DNA from: Acidobacteriota bacterium
GTDB lineage: Bacteria; Acidobacteriota; Terriglobia; Acidiferrales; UBA7541
Direction of reading: 5' to 3'
DNA length: 7,359 bases
NCBI GenBank assembly: GCA_003153585.1
Contig: PLZZ01000232.1
Location: 1 to 7,359 of the forward strand
Shown here: positions 1 through 6,460 of the stretch, one piece after another
How positions within the stretch are numbered: the first letter of the stretch is position 1
Layout: each line of letters starts with the position of its first letter
Notes under the pieces: generated by a model
Databases searched by the model: none
Told to the model about the DNA's origin: nothing
Seen by the model: the letters and a program-made list of their open reading frames with translations, nothing else
Program-made: the position numbers and the translations under genes

Positions 1-971
1 CGCCGCGCACCCAGCGATTTCCTCAGCCCAATTTCGCGCGTGCGCTCCGTCACGCTTGCCAGCATGATATTCATGATCACGATGCCGCCTACCACCAAAA
101 ATACCGACGTGATCCAGATTGCAATTCCGAATGCGTTTCCAGTGATTCTGTTCCACAATCCGGTGATCGATGACGGAGCGATCACCGCGAAATTGTCTTC
201 GTCCTGATATCGCACGTGACGTCGAGCGCGCAGAATCACGCGCGCTTCATCCTCCGCTGCGTCCATCCATTCGGGGCCCCGCGCCGAAACAAACATTCCC
301 ACCGAATCCTGGGGTGCCAGCCATTCTTTTCTGTAGGTCCCCAGCGGGATCATTACGAAATTGTCCTCGGACTGGCCCAGCACCGTTCCCTTAGGCGTCG
401 CTACCCCCACAACTTCGTACTGTCCCTGCCCCGCCCGGACGGACTTTCCGATCGGATCCATGCCTGGGAAAAGCTTGTTAGCCACATCGGTCCCAATCAC
501 GCAAACCCCGGCTCGATGATCCTCGTCCACTTGCGTGAGAAGCCGTCCGTTGGAAACATCAATGTCTCGTATCGGAGCAAAATTAGGAGTAGCGCCGATA
601 ATCGTTACATCCTGGCTCAAAACGTTCCCGTAGCGGACGTCGGCCGCGGTGTCCTGCTCTCCTGCCACCTGATCGGCTAATTTCATGTTGTCGCGCAAAG
701 CTTCAAAGTCGTCCATCTGCAGCGGTGGGCGTTTCCTCGCCTTGTTCCAGTCCTGAAAATTCGTAATGATGCCGATGCGGTCTATTACAAACGCGTTCGC
801 GCCAAGGTTGGCTACCTTCTCGGCCACATAAACGTTCAGCCCATTGAGCACGGAAATCACGGCCACTAGAGTGGTCACCGCCAGAATTACTCCAAGCAGG
901 GTCAAGAAAGTGCGGAGTTTATGCGCGCGCAACGTATCCAGCGCGATCCAGAAGGTTTCCCGCAGGGCCAC
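1..971 (-). CDS. MacB/FtsX-type ABC transporter permease C (partial; C-terminus beyond window)
   Basis: Reading the minus strand from GTG at 971 gives 323 uninterrupted codons to the window edge. The product is an integral inner-membrane permease of the MacB/FtsX type, expected to couple ATP hydrolysis by a separate ATPase to work in the periplasm. Visible in order: a cytoplasmic amphipathic start (ETFWIALDTLRAHKLRTFLT), TM1 at about residues 19-42, a periplasmic MacB-PCD-like domain at about 43-275, TM2 at about 277-302, then the FtsX signature ASVTERTREIGLRKSLGAR, where the window ends. TM3 and TM4 are missing only because of the edge. It is about 77% identical to permease A (73 differences in 323 by hand). 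Start choice: AGGCGG at 978-983 lies 6 nt before this GTG. An in-frame GTG at 1016 would add 15 residues and has no clear Shine-Dalgarno, but the extension resembles the frame upstream of A. Substrate unknown. Confidence 0.9.
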   Translation of the reverse strand, partial: MALRETFWIALDTLRAHKLRTFLTLLGVILAVTTLVAVISVLNGLNVYVAEKVANLGANAFVIDRIGIITNFQDWNKARKRPPLQMDDFEALRDNMKLADQVAGEQDTAADVRYGNVLSQDVTIIGATPNFAPIRDIDVSNGRLLTQVDEDHRAGVCVIGTDVANKLFPGMDPIGKSVRAGQGQYEVVGVATPKGTVLGQSEDNFVMIPLGTYRKEWLAPQDSVGMFVSARGPEWMDAAEDEARVILRARRHVRYQDEDNFAVIAPSSITGLWNRITGNAFGIAIWITSVFLVVGGIVIMNIMLASVTERTREIGLRKSLGAR

Positions 972-1020
972 GAGCGTCCGCCTGACTTGAGCCAGCGTTG
1001 AGATGGTTTTCTTCACTTTA

Positions 1021-1031
1021 TCTATATTAGA
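1021..1031. promoter_or_regulatory. AT-rich palindrome TCTA-TAT-TAGA upstream of permease C
   Basis: TCTATATTAGA is a 4-bp inverted repeat around a 3-nt spacer, 49 nt before the GTG of permease C. On the minus strand it reads CGTCTAATATAGATAA, resembling CGTCTATTATAAATAG at the same distance before permease A. It could be a repressor operator or simply a conserved -10 region (TAATAT or TATAGA). I see no convincing -35 hexamer. Its role is inferred from position and conservation only. Confidence 0.35.
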
Positions 1032-1099
1032 CGAATAAGGAGCCGGAAAAGTTCACGACATTGACTTGCCGGGCAAAGTTCGGCTCGCAAAAGTCACCT

Positions 1100-2347
1100 T
1101 CATTCGTAACGCAGAGCTTCGACGGGGTTTAGGCGCGCCGCCTTGGTAGCTGGCCAGACTCCAAAAATCAGCCCGATGCTGACTGAAACCCCAAATCCGA
1201 TAAAAACCGCCCACGTCGGGATAACCGCCTTCAGCGAACTAACAATCGGAATCAGCAGCACGACGCCGCAACCTACCATGATGCCCAAAATGCCGCCTGT
1301 TCCGGTTAATGTCATGGCCTCGAACAGGAATTGCCAGGTGATGTCTCGGCTGCGCGCCCCAATAGCCTTGCGCACGCCGATTTCGCGCGTCCGCTCGGTA
1401 ACCGAAACCAGCATGATATTCATCACGCCGATTCCCCCGATCAGAAGTCCGATGGAGCTGAGCACCACAACCACCAGCGCCACGCCCCCGATAATCTGGT
1501 TAAATTGTTGCACTGCTTCTGCGTTCGTTTGCATCGAAAAGTCGTCCGGTTTTTCGTACGGCACATTTCTCCGGCGACGCAGCACTTCCCGCGCTTGGTC
1601 CACCGCTGTGTCGAGCGTTCCGGGATAAGACAGAATCCCGAGAAAAACTTCGAAGCTCGCGGGATAAATTTTGGTAAACGTATAGTAGGGAATCACCACA
1701 CGGCGGTCTTGATCGTTTGTTCCAATGCCGCCGATAGGCTTTTCAAACACGCCCACAACCAGAAAGTTTGAACCGTCCACCAGGACTTCCTTTCCCAGCG
1801 CATCATCAATGGTGGGAAAAAGTGCTGTTGCTACATCCTCGCCGATCACAACAACGTTCTCTTTATGCTGATTCTCCGCTTCGGTGAAGAAACGCCCCGC
1901 TTTCATCGCCTCACTCGAATCCACTTCCGGGTAGGAGGCAAACGTTCCGCGAAATTCTCCGCCTTGCACTTCGTTCTTCTGATAGCGCACGTTATGCGGC
2001 GTGGTCCATTCGTAGATTGCAATCGTCGTCTGCTTCACTGCCGGACAAAGCTGCTGCACCGCTTGGCCGTCTTCCAGCGTGAGGGGTTTGCGTTCGCGCT
2101 CTTCTTTCGGCCTCCGGCCAACTGTAGGGCCCTGGTTAAAACGCCAAGCCCATGCCGTATTGACGCCGTTGGATGTAATCTCGTCCTGTACCGTAGTTCG
2201 AAAACCTTCCACCAGCCCCACTACGAGAATGATCAGCATCACGCCGATCGTCACGCCCAGCACAGCGAGAAAACTCCGGAACTTGTGTTCGCGAACGGTG
2301 TCGATCGCCAGACCCAAATTTTCGCGGAAGTCTTGTCGCAACTCCAT
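1100..2347 (-). CDS. MacB/FtsX-type ABC transporter permease B
   Basis: A complete 415-residue inner-membrane permease. In order: an N-terminal cytoplasmic helix, TM1 at about 26-48, a periplasmic MacB-PCD-like domain at about 50-280, TM2 at about 285-311, the cytoplasmic FtsX signature SVTERTREIGVRKAIGARSRDI (split here: SVTERTREIGV then RKAIGARSRDI, 315-336), TM3 at about 339-366, TM4 at about 377-400, and the family C-terminal tail PATKAARLNPVEALRYE. There is no Walker A/B or ABC signature, so it is permease only, unlike E. coli MacB with its fused ATPase. ATG at 2347 sits 3 nt after the stop of permease A, with GGAG (2357-2360) 9 nt upstream, so the two are co-transcribed and translation is probably coupled. 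The periplasmic domain differs clearly from A and C (it contains GRRPKEERERKPLT and an IGGIGTNDQDRR loop), suggesting A and B form a heteromeric pair. Substrate unknown. Confidence 0.93.
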   Translation of the reverse strand: MELRQDFRENLGLAIDTVREHKFRSFLAVLGVTIGVMLIILVVGLVEGFRTTVQDEITSNGVNTAWAWRFNQGPTVGRRPKEERERKPLTLEDGQAVQQLCPAVKQTTIAIYEWTTPHNVRYQKNEVQGGEFRGTFASYPEVDSSEAMKAGRFFTEAENQHKENVVVIGEDVATALFPTIDDALGKEVLVDGSNFLVVGVFEKPIGGIGTNDQDRRVVIPYYTFTKIYPASFEVFLGILSYPGTLDTAVDQAREVLRRRRNVPYEKPDDFSMQTNAEAVQQFNQIIGGVALVVVVLSSIGLLIGGIGVMNIMLVSVTERTREIGVRKAIGARSRDITWQFLFEAMTLTGTGGILGIMVGCGVVLLIPIVSSLKAVIPTWAVFIGFGVSVSIGLIFGVWPATKAARLNPVEALRYE

Positions 2348-2350
2348 CGC

Positions 2351-3574
2351 TTAAGTCTCCGCCCGCAAAGCTTCGATGGGATCGAGCCGCGAAGCCCGAA
2401 TTGCCGGGTAAATACCAAAGAAAAGCCCCACCCCGGTAGAAAGTAAAAGCGCGATAATCACGGCGAATGCGGGCGTCGAGATCGGAAGCGGAGTTGTAGC
2501 GCGAACCAGCCCTGCAATGCCCAGCGCAATGCCGACCCCCACAAGACCACCGGCCGCGGCCAGTAAGGAGGATTCCACCAGAAATTGCATCACGATGTCG
2601 CGCCGCCGCGCACCCAGGGACTTCCGCAGACCAATTTCCCGCGTCCGCTCGGTCACGCTCGCCAGCATAATATTCATGATCACGATCCCACCAACCACCA
2701 GAAAGACGGAAGTAACCCAAACAGCCACGCCGAAAATACTTGCAGTCAGAGAGTCCCAGATACCCAGCAGTGACGAAGGCTCTACGATTCCAAAATTGTC
2801 GTCGTCTTGATACCGCACGTGACGTCTTGATCGAAGAATCACGCGTGCTTCGTCTGCCGCCGATGACATCGACTGCCGGCTCCGCGCTTCCACGAAAATT
2901 GTCACAGTATCTTGCGCAACTAGCCACTCCTTCCTATACGTGCCCAGTGGCATCATCACAAAATTGTCTCGCGGCTGTCCAAGCACCGTACCCTTGGGCG
3001 TAGCTACGCCCACGATTTCGCACTGTCCCTGTCCCGCACGAATTTCTTTCCCGACCGGATCGATTCCGGAGAAAAGCTTCGTTGCCACGTCGGCACCGAT
3101 CACGCAAACACCGGCCCGGTGTTCTTCGTCGGTCGAAGTGAGCAGCCGCCCGTTGGCGGCATCGATGTCGCGGATTTCCGCATATTCCGGCGTCGCTCCA
3201 ATGATCGTCACGTCCGCGCTCAGCGTGTTTCCGTAGCGGACGTCCGCCGTAGCCTGCTGCATGCCGGCTATGCGATCCGCCAATTTCATGCCATCGCGCA
3301 ACGCTTGCAGGTCATCCATCTGCAGTGGCGGACGCTTTCGCGCCTTGTTCCATTGATCGAGATTGGTGGCAATGCCGATGCGGTCGATCACGAACGCATT
3401 GGAGCCCAGGTTCGCCACCTTGTCGGCCACGTAGAGGTTCAGCCCATTCAGCACTGACATCACCGCGACAAGAGTCGTCACCGCAAGCATCACACCTAGA
3501 AGAGTCAAAAAAGTGCGCAGTTTGTGCGATCGCAGCGTATCGAGCGCAATCCAGAAGGTCTCCTTCAGCGCCAC
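2351..3574 (-). CDS. MacB/FtsX-type ABC transporter permease A
   Basis: A complete permease of 407 residues from the GTG at 3574. TM1 lies at about 19-42. The periplasmic MacB-PCD-like domain spans about 43-275 and includes GVCVIGADVATKLF and VGVATPKGTVLGQ, elements typical of this domain. TM2 is at about 277-302, the FtsX signature ASVTERTREIGLRKSLGAR at 305-323, TM3 at about 331-356, TM4 at about 367-389, and the C-terminal motif AIRASRLDPIEALRAE follows. There is no ATPase domain. It is the first gene of the run and is followed after 3 nt by permease B. The start is uncertain: the GTG lacks a good Shine-Dalgarno, and no in-frame ATG, GTG or TTG exists back to the upstream stop. A CTG at 3605-3607 has AAGGAC 6 nt upstream and would add 11 residues (LQSLTEFRQTL) that resemble the sequence before permease C. 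Family assignment is secure; substrate is unknown. Confidence 0.93.
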   Translation of the reverse strand: MALKETFWIALDTLRSHKLRTFLTLLGVMLAVTTLVAVMSVLNGLNLYVADKVANLGSNAFVIDRIGIATNLDQWNKARKRPPLQMDDLQALRDGMKLADRIAGMQQATADVRYGNTLSADVTIIGATPEYAEIRDIDAANGRLLTSTDEEHRAGVCVIGADVATKLFSGIDPVGKEIRAGQGQCEIVGVATPKGTVLGQPRDNFVMMPLGTYRKEWLVAQDTVTIFVEARSRQSMSSAADEARVILRSRRHVRYQDDDNFGIVEPSSLLGIWDSLTASIFGVAVWVTSVFLVVGGIVIMNIMLASVTERTREIGLRKSLGARRRDIVMQFLVESSLLAAAGGLVGVGIALGIAGLVRATTPLPISTPAFAVIIALLLSTGVGLFFGIYPAIRASRLDPIEALRAET

Positions 3575-3613
3575 CAGTGTTTGCCGGAATTCAGTCAGAG
3601 ATTGCAGGGGCTT

Positions 3614-3619
3614 GTCCTT
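3614..3619 (-). promoter_or_regulatory. Possible Shine-Dalgarno (AAGGAC) pointing to a CTG start for permease A
   Basis: On the minus strand AAGGAC lies 6 nt before an in-frame CTG (3607-3605). It is the only plausible ribosome-binding site near the 5' end of permease A, because the GTG at 3574 has none. It bears directly on the start choice. CTG initiation is rare, so this remains a suggestion. Confidence 0.3.
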
Positions 3620-3622
3620 CGC

Positions 3623-3637
3623 TCTATTTATAATAGA
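3623..3637. promoter_or_regulatory. Perfect palindrome TCTATT-TAT-AATAGA upstream of permease A
   Basis: This is a perfect 6-bp inverted repeat with a 3-nt spacer, 48 nt before the GTG of permease A and the equivalent of the 1021-1031 palindrome before permease C. It is strongly AT-rich in a GC-rich setting. It fits a dimeric repressor operator, for example for a small winged-helix regulator, or a promoter -10 region (TATTAT or TATAAA on the minus strand) that such a regulator would block. No regulator gene is visible in the window. Confidence 0.45.
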
Positions 3638-3776
3638 CGGCTACGGCCACTAAAAATTTCAGTATTTCGTCCGAATGGGCATCTAAACGCAAGCCCGGAG
3701 ACGCATTATGTCACTGTGAATCCGTTACAATGGACTTGCAAGCGATTGCATGGCCTTGGAGGCTTAGAAGAATCGA
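3638..3776. other. Divergent intergenic region between permease A and the LolA-like gene
   Basis: This non-coding gap must carry the promoters for both directions. On the plus strand GTTACAAT (3724-3731) offers a TACAAT -10-like hexamer at 3726-3731, but the sequence 17 nt upstream (GCATTA) is a poor -35. TCACTGTGA at 3711-3719 is a small 4-1-4 inverted repeat next to it. GGAGG at 3759-3763 lies 13 nt before the ATG at 3777, longer than usual spacing; AGAAG at 3767-3771 is closer but weaker. No RNA gene or longer repeat is evident. Confidence 0.4.
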
Positions 3777-4784
3777 ATGTCCCGGCTTTTCTCAATTCCG
3801 AACATTGTCGCCTCGCTGGTTTTGGCCGGGTTAACGATATGGCCTGGGCCGGTCCAGTTTAAGAGTTACCTCGCCCTGGGGCCTGCTGCAAAAACTTCCG
3901 AGCTTGTTGTCCCCAATGGCGCCCTAGCTAGCTCCGGATCTCCCCGGCAAAATAGTCTGCAGTCTCAAGCTCCTTCTGACGCCGAAATCCGCGAGCGCGG
4001 CCAGAAGCTGGTTGAAAACCAGCACCGTGACGATGCTGCGATCGATGAATATGAGCGCATCGAGCATCACGTTGACCGTACCGCCGGCGCGAATCCCCGC
4101 GTACTCGAAGACAAGCTTTACCGCGTGGTCCCTACCGGCCCCGGTTCCCTGAAAATCTTGCTGAAGGAAGATGGCAAGCTCACGGACCCCGTCCTGTATC
4201 GTCAGCAATTGCAGACCTGGAAAGAGCTGCTCGAACTGGCTCTCAAACCGGATGATCCTAGAGCGAAGTTGGCCTATTCCAAATGGCAAAAGAAGAAGAC
4301 CGACCGCGCGGACTTGGTGGACGCGACGCGAGAAGCGTTCTTGACGAAGTGGCTGGGCCAGGAAACGCTGAACGGAAGGCCTTGCGACGTTTTCGAATTG
4401 GACCCCAATCCCAGCTTTCATCCGCATTCGATATTTCAGGATGCCATGACGCACATCACGGCGAAACTTTGGGTAGACCGTGAACAGATACAGCTTGCGC
4501 GCGCCGAAGCTCACGTGATGCGGGATATTTCATTCGGCGGGGGCATTCTCGGAAAGTTATATCGAGGCGGAGTTTTTTCTTTCCAGCAAGCGGAGGTGTC
4601 GCCGGGCATCTGGCTGCCGACACGTTATCAATACGATTTCATGGGCAGAAAATTTCTTTTCACCTTCGAGGAACACCAGTACATTGAAGCTAGCCAGTAT
4701 CGCCACGACGGCCTTCCAAAACAAGCGCTCGCGTTGGTCGAAAGCGAGATCGCCAGCGGCAAAGTAGTCAACGGAGATCCCTAG
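3777..4784 (+). CDS. Exported LolA/LolB-like-fold protein (outer-membrane lipoprotein-sorting type)
   Basis: 335 residues. A hydrophobic N-terminal segment at about 8-26 indicates an uncleaved anchor or signal sequence; there is no lipobox cysteine after it. Residues about 40-75 are a low-complexity linker rich in Ser, Pro and Gln. Residues about 76-310 form a beta-rich domain with the pattern I associate with the LolA/LolB-like fold in acidobacterial 'outer membrane lipoprotein-sorting' proteins: FLTKWLGQETLNGRPCDVFELDPNP (as FLTKWLGQETL, 188-198, then NGRPCDVFELDP), then AKLWVDREQIQLARAEAHVM, a glycine-rich GGGILGKLYRGG turn, and a GIWLPTRYQYDFMGRKFLF strand pair. Such a domain would bind a lipid or acyl ligand in the periplasm, but the ligand here is unknown and true LolA function should not be assumed. 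It is followed after 53 nt by the coiled-coil gene on the same strand, probably in one transcript. Existence is secure, family assignment moderate. Confidence 0.85.
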   Translation: MSRLFSIPNIVASLVLAGLTIWPGPVQFKSYLALGPAAKTSELVVPNGALASSGSPRQNSLQSQAPSDAEIRERGQKLVENQHRDDAAIDEYERIEHHVDRTAGANPRVLEDKLYRVVPTGPGSLKILLKEDGKLTDPVLYRQQLQTWKELLELALKPDDPRAKLAYSKWQKKKTDRADLVDATREAFLTKWLGQETLNGRPCDVFELDPNPSFHPHSIFQDAMTHITAKLWVDREQIQLARAEAHVMRDISFGGGILGKLYRGGVFSFQQAEVSPGIWLPTRYQYDFMGRKFLFTFEEHQYIEASQYRHDGLPKQALALVESEIASGKVVNGDP

Positions 4785-4837
4785 CCCTTCGCTACGCCGC
4801 ATGTCCACCGAAGCAACGTCGGGCACGTGAGGTAAAA

Positions 4838-5359
4838 ATGAATCGATGGGCGCTTCACTTCTTTGCTATGGTCGCCTTCGTAATCGCCGCCGTCGCATTT
4901 GCTGCGACTGCTACGTTCGCACAAAGCGATTCCGCGCCCCCGGCGCAAAGTCCTGGCCAATCGTCTTCGCCCGCTCCGGCACCGTCGGCGAAGAAAGTCT
5001 GGACAAACGAGAATATGCCCTCGGCCGCCCCCAGTTCACCTGATTCAAATGTGAAACCGACCAGCACAGTAAACAAACCCAAACCGAATGCCAAGGGCAA
5101 GGACGCCGGTTGGTACCGCACCCAAATTTCGAAACTGCAAGCACAGATTCCACCCCTCGATGAAAAAATCTCGCAATTGCAGGCCGCCTTGAACGGACAG
5201 ACTGTCACTTCAACCAGACAATACGGCGGAACGAAGCCCGACGATTGGCGCGACGAACTTTCGCGGTTCCAGAAGCAGCGCGACGATATCGACACGAAGA
5301 TCGCTGCTCTGGAAGACCAAGCTCGTCACGATGGAGTCCCCGAAAACGAACTGCCCTGA
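4838..5359 (+). CDS. Secreted Pro/Ser/Ala-rich protein with C-terminal coiled coil
   Basis: 173 residues. Residues 1-28 are a clear Sec signal peptide (MNRW, then a hydrophobic run ending ATATFA) with likely cleavage before Gln29. Residues 30-90 are a disordered linker rich in Pro, Ser, Ala and Lys, containing VWTNENMP at 55-62, a motif I recall from acidobacterial exported proteins. Residues 91-165 are predicted mostly helical: WYRTQISKLQAQIPPLDEKISQLQAAL (93-119, shown here as WYRTQISKLQAQ plus IPPLDEKISQLQAAL) and WRDELSRFQKQRDDIDTKIAALEDQARHDGVP (begins 137) have heptad-like spacing, suggesting an antiparallel helical hairpin about the GTKPDD turn. It resembles a family of small exported acidobacterial proteins of unknown function. 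GAGG at 4829-4832 lies 5 nt before the ATG, a good ribosome-binding site. It ends shortly before the terminator of the opposing gene. No enzymatic function is suggested. Confidence 0.87.
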   Translation: MNRWALHFFAMVAFVIAAVAFAATATFAQSDSAPPAQSPGQSSSPAPAPSAKKVWTNENMPSAAPSSPDSNVKPTSTVNKPKPNAKGKDAGWYRTQISKLQAQIPPLDEKISQLQAALNGQTVTSTRQYGGTKPDDWRDELSRFQKQRDDIDTKIAALEDQARHDGVPENELP

Positions 5360-5400
5360 AAAATCGTGCGAGCGGAATCCGTATTATCTGCGCACAAAAA

Positions 5401-5426
5401 AGCCCCGAAGTTTGCGCTCCGGGGCT
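5401..5426 (-). terminator. Rho-independent terminator of the sulfurtransferase gene
   Basis: AGCCCCGAAG (5401-5410) pairs with CTCCGGGGCT (5417-5426) with one internal mismatch, around the loop TTTGCG. On the minus strand the stem is followed at once by TTTTTTGTG (the A-run at 5395-5400 on plus), so it terminates transcripts from the sulfurtransferase gene, whose stop lies about 27 nt before it. The plus-strand side has no T-run, so it is one-directional; the coiled-coil gene has no obvious terminator of its own. Confidence 0.9.
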
Positions 5427-5453
5427 AGCTTGCAATCAGTTTGAGACTTGTAG

Positions 5454-6317
5454 TTATCGCGCCGCGGCAGCTACTTCCTTTTCGATTGGCGCGCCGACCA
5501 GATTGCCCCATTCGGTCCACGAGCCATCGTAGTTTTTCACCTTGTCGTATCCCAGAAGGTATTTCAAAACGAACCAGGAGTGCGAACTGCGCTCGCCGAT
5601 CCGGCAATACGCGATCACTTCATTCTTTCCTGTTATGCCCTTGCCGTCGTAGAGCGCTTTCAGCGCTTCCGCCGATTTGAATGTGCCATCTTCGTTCGCC
5701 GCCTGCGCCCAAGGAATATTTGCCGCTCCGGGAATGTGCCCACCACGCTGCGCAGTCTCTGACATTCCGGGCGGCGCGATAATCTTCCCCGTGAACTCAT
5801 CGCCCGATCGAACGTCAACCAGCTGGGCCGCCTTCTTCTTCTCCAGTACGCCGAACACATCTTCCTTACGCGCGCGAATCGACTCGTCCGGACCGGTCGC
5901 TCGATACTTCGTGGCCGCCACTTTCGTCGCCTCCGTGGTCAGAGGACGCTTTTCTTCCACCCATTTCTTGCGCCCGCCGTTGATCAAACGAACGTCTTTG
6001 TGCCCATAATATTTCAATTGCCAAAAGGCATAAGCCGCGAACCAATTATTGTTGTCGCCGTACAGCAGAATCGTTGTGTCGTTGGAAATTCCTGACTGGC
6101 CGAGTAGCGCCTCGAGCGCTCCCTGGTCAATTAAATCGCGGCGAATATTATCCTGAAGTTGCGATTGCCAATTCCAACCTACCGCACCGGGAATATGTCC
6201 CTGGTCGTAGGCCGTGGTGTCTACGTCAACTTCCACTAGACGGATGTTCGAGTCCTTCAGATGGTCCGCCGCCCACTGCGTGGACACTAAAGTCTCGGGA
6301 TGCTTGTATTCTGACAT
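5454..6317 (-). CDS. Thiosulfate sulfurtransferase (two-domain rhodanese)
   Basis: 287 residues, the usual length for tandem-domain rhodaneses. The enzyme moves the sulfane sulfur of thiosulfate to cyanide or another thiophilic acceptor through a cysteine persulfide. The N-terminal domain (about 8-122) is the inactive partner: it has HIPGA at 41-45 and LLYGDNNNWFA at 84-94, with Asp88 where the catalytic Cys would be. The C-terminal domain (about 150-280) has LVDVR at 166-170, HIPGA at 194-198 and the active-site loop CRIGER at 238-243 with catalytic Cys238. CRxGxR-type loops mark thiosulfate rather than mercaptopyruvate sulfurtransferases (CGSGVT). YDGSWTEWG at 263-271 is the conserved C-terminal signature. 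There is no signal peptide, so it is cytoplasmic. AGGGGG (6325-6330) lies 7 nt before the ATG. The gene has its own terminator and stands alone, between genes on the opposite strand. Confidence 0.95.
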   Translation of the reverse strand: MSEYKHPETLVSTQWAADHLKDSNIRLVEVDVDTTAYDQGHIPGAVGWNWQSQLQDNIRRDLIDQGALEALLGQSGISNDTTILLYGDNNNWFAAYAFWQLKYYGHKDVRLINGGRKKWVEEKRPLTTEATKVAATKYRATGPDESIRARKEDVFGVLEKKKAAQLVDVRSGDEFTGKIIAPPGMSETAQRGGHIPGAANIPWAQAANEDGTFKSAEALKALYDGKGITGKNEVIAYCRIGERSSHSWFVLKYLLGYDKVKNYDGSWTEWGNLVGAPIEKEVAAAAR

Positions 6318-6358
6318 GTCTTTTCCCCCTCATATTTAGACTCAATCGCGCCGAAAAC

Positions 6359-6406
6359 GACCCTAAAAATGAAAACCCACCTGCCAGCTTGTTCTGGCGG
6401 TGGGTT
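6359..6406 (-). terminator. Terminator-like hairpin upstream of the sulfurtransferase start
   Basis: AACCCACC(T)GCCAG at 6374-6387 pairs with CTGGCGGTGGGTT at 6394-6406: 13 base pairs with one bulged T and loop CTTGTT. On the minus strand the stem is followed by TTTTCATTTTT, so it resembles an intrinsic terminator. It lies 42 nt upstream of the sulfurtransferase ribosome-binding site rather than after a gene. It may be a leader attenuator, the end of a small minus-strand RNA, or a dispersed palindromic repeat. On the plus strand it has no T-run. Confidence 0.55.
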
Positions 6407-6413
6407 CGAAGTT

Positions 6414-6445
6414 GCTAGCTGGAATCTGTTTTTTAGATGGCTAGC
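6414..6445. other. Bipartite hairpin GCTAGC-ATCT / AGAT-GCTAGC
   Basis: GCTAGC (6414-6419) and ATCT (6424-6427) pair with AGAT (6435-6438) and GCTAGC (6440-6445), with an internal loop TGGA/G and terminal loop GTTTTTT. It lies 7 nt from the terminator-like hairpin. GCTAGC is self-complementary, so a DNA-level site is also possible. Function unknown. Confidence 0.35.
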
Positions 6446-6460
6446 CGACCCCTGCCAGAT

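Noticed and set aside
216..680. A 154-codon plus-strand open frame opposite permease C
   Set aside because: Permease C reads through the region without interruption and aligns with A; the plus frame has no recognisable features.
1..971. Permease C as a broken pseudogene
   Set aside because: All 323 codons translate without stop or frameshift and align with A throughout; it is cut only by the window edge.
2136..2927. A 263-codon open frame on the minus strand overlapping permeases A and B
   Set aside because: It lies in another frame inside two well-supported permeases and its product is Arg/Gly/Ser-rich without family features; a shadow of GC-rich coding DNA.
3924..4514. A 196-codon minus-strand open frame opposite the LolA-like gene
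   Set aside because: Antisense to a gene with good domain features, no ribosome-binding site or family resemblance.
4855..5295. A 146-codon minus-strand open frame opposite the coiled-coil gene
   Set aside because: The sense gene has a signal peptide, good ribosome-binding site and heptad pattern; the antisense product looks compositional only.
6374..6420. Possible tRNA T-arm (GGGTTCGAA at 6402-6410)
   Set aside because: The surrounding sequence cannot form acceptor, D and anticodon arms; the bases belong to the terminator-like stem.
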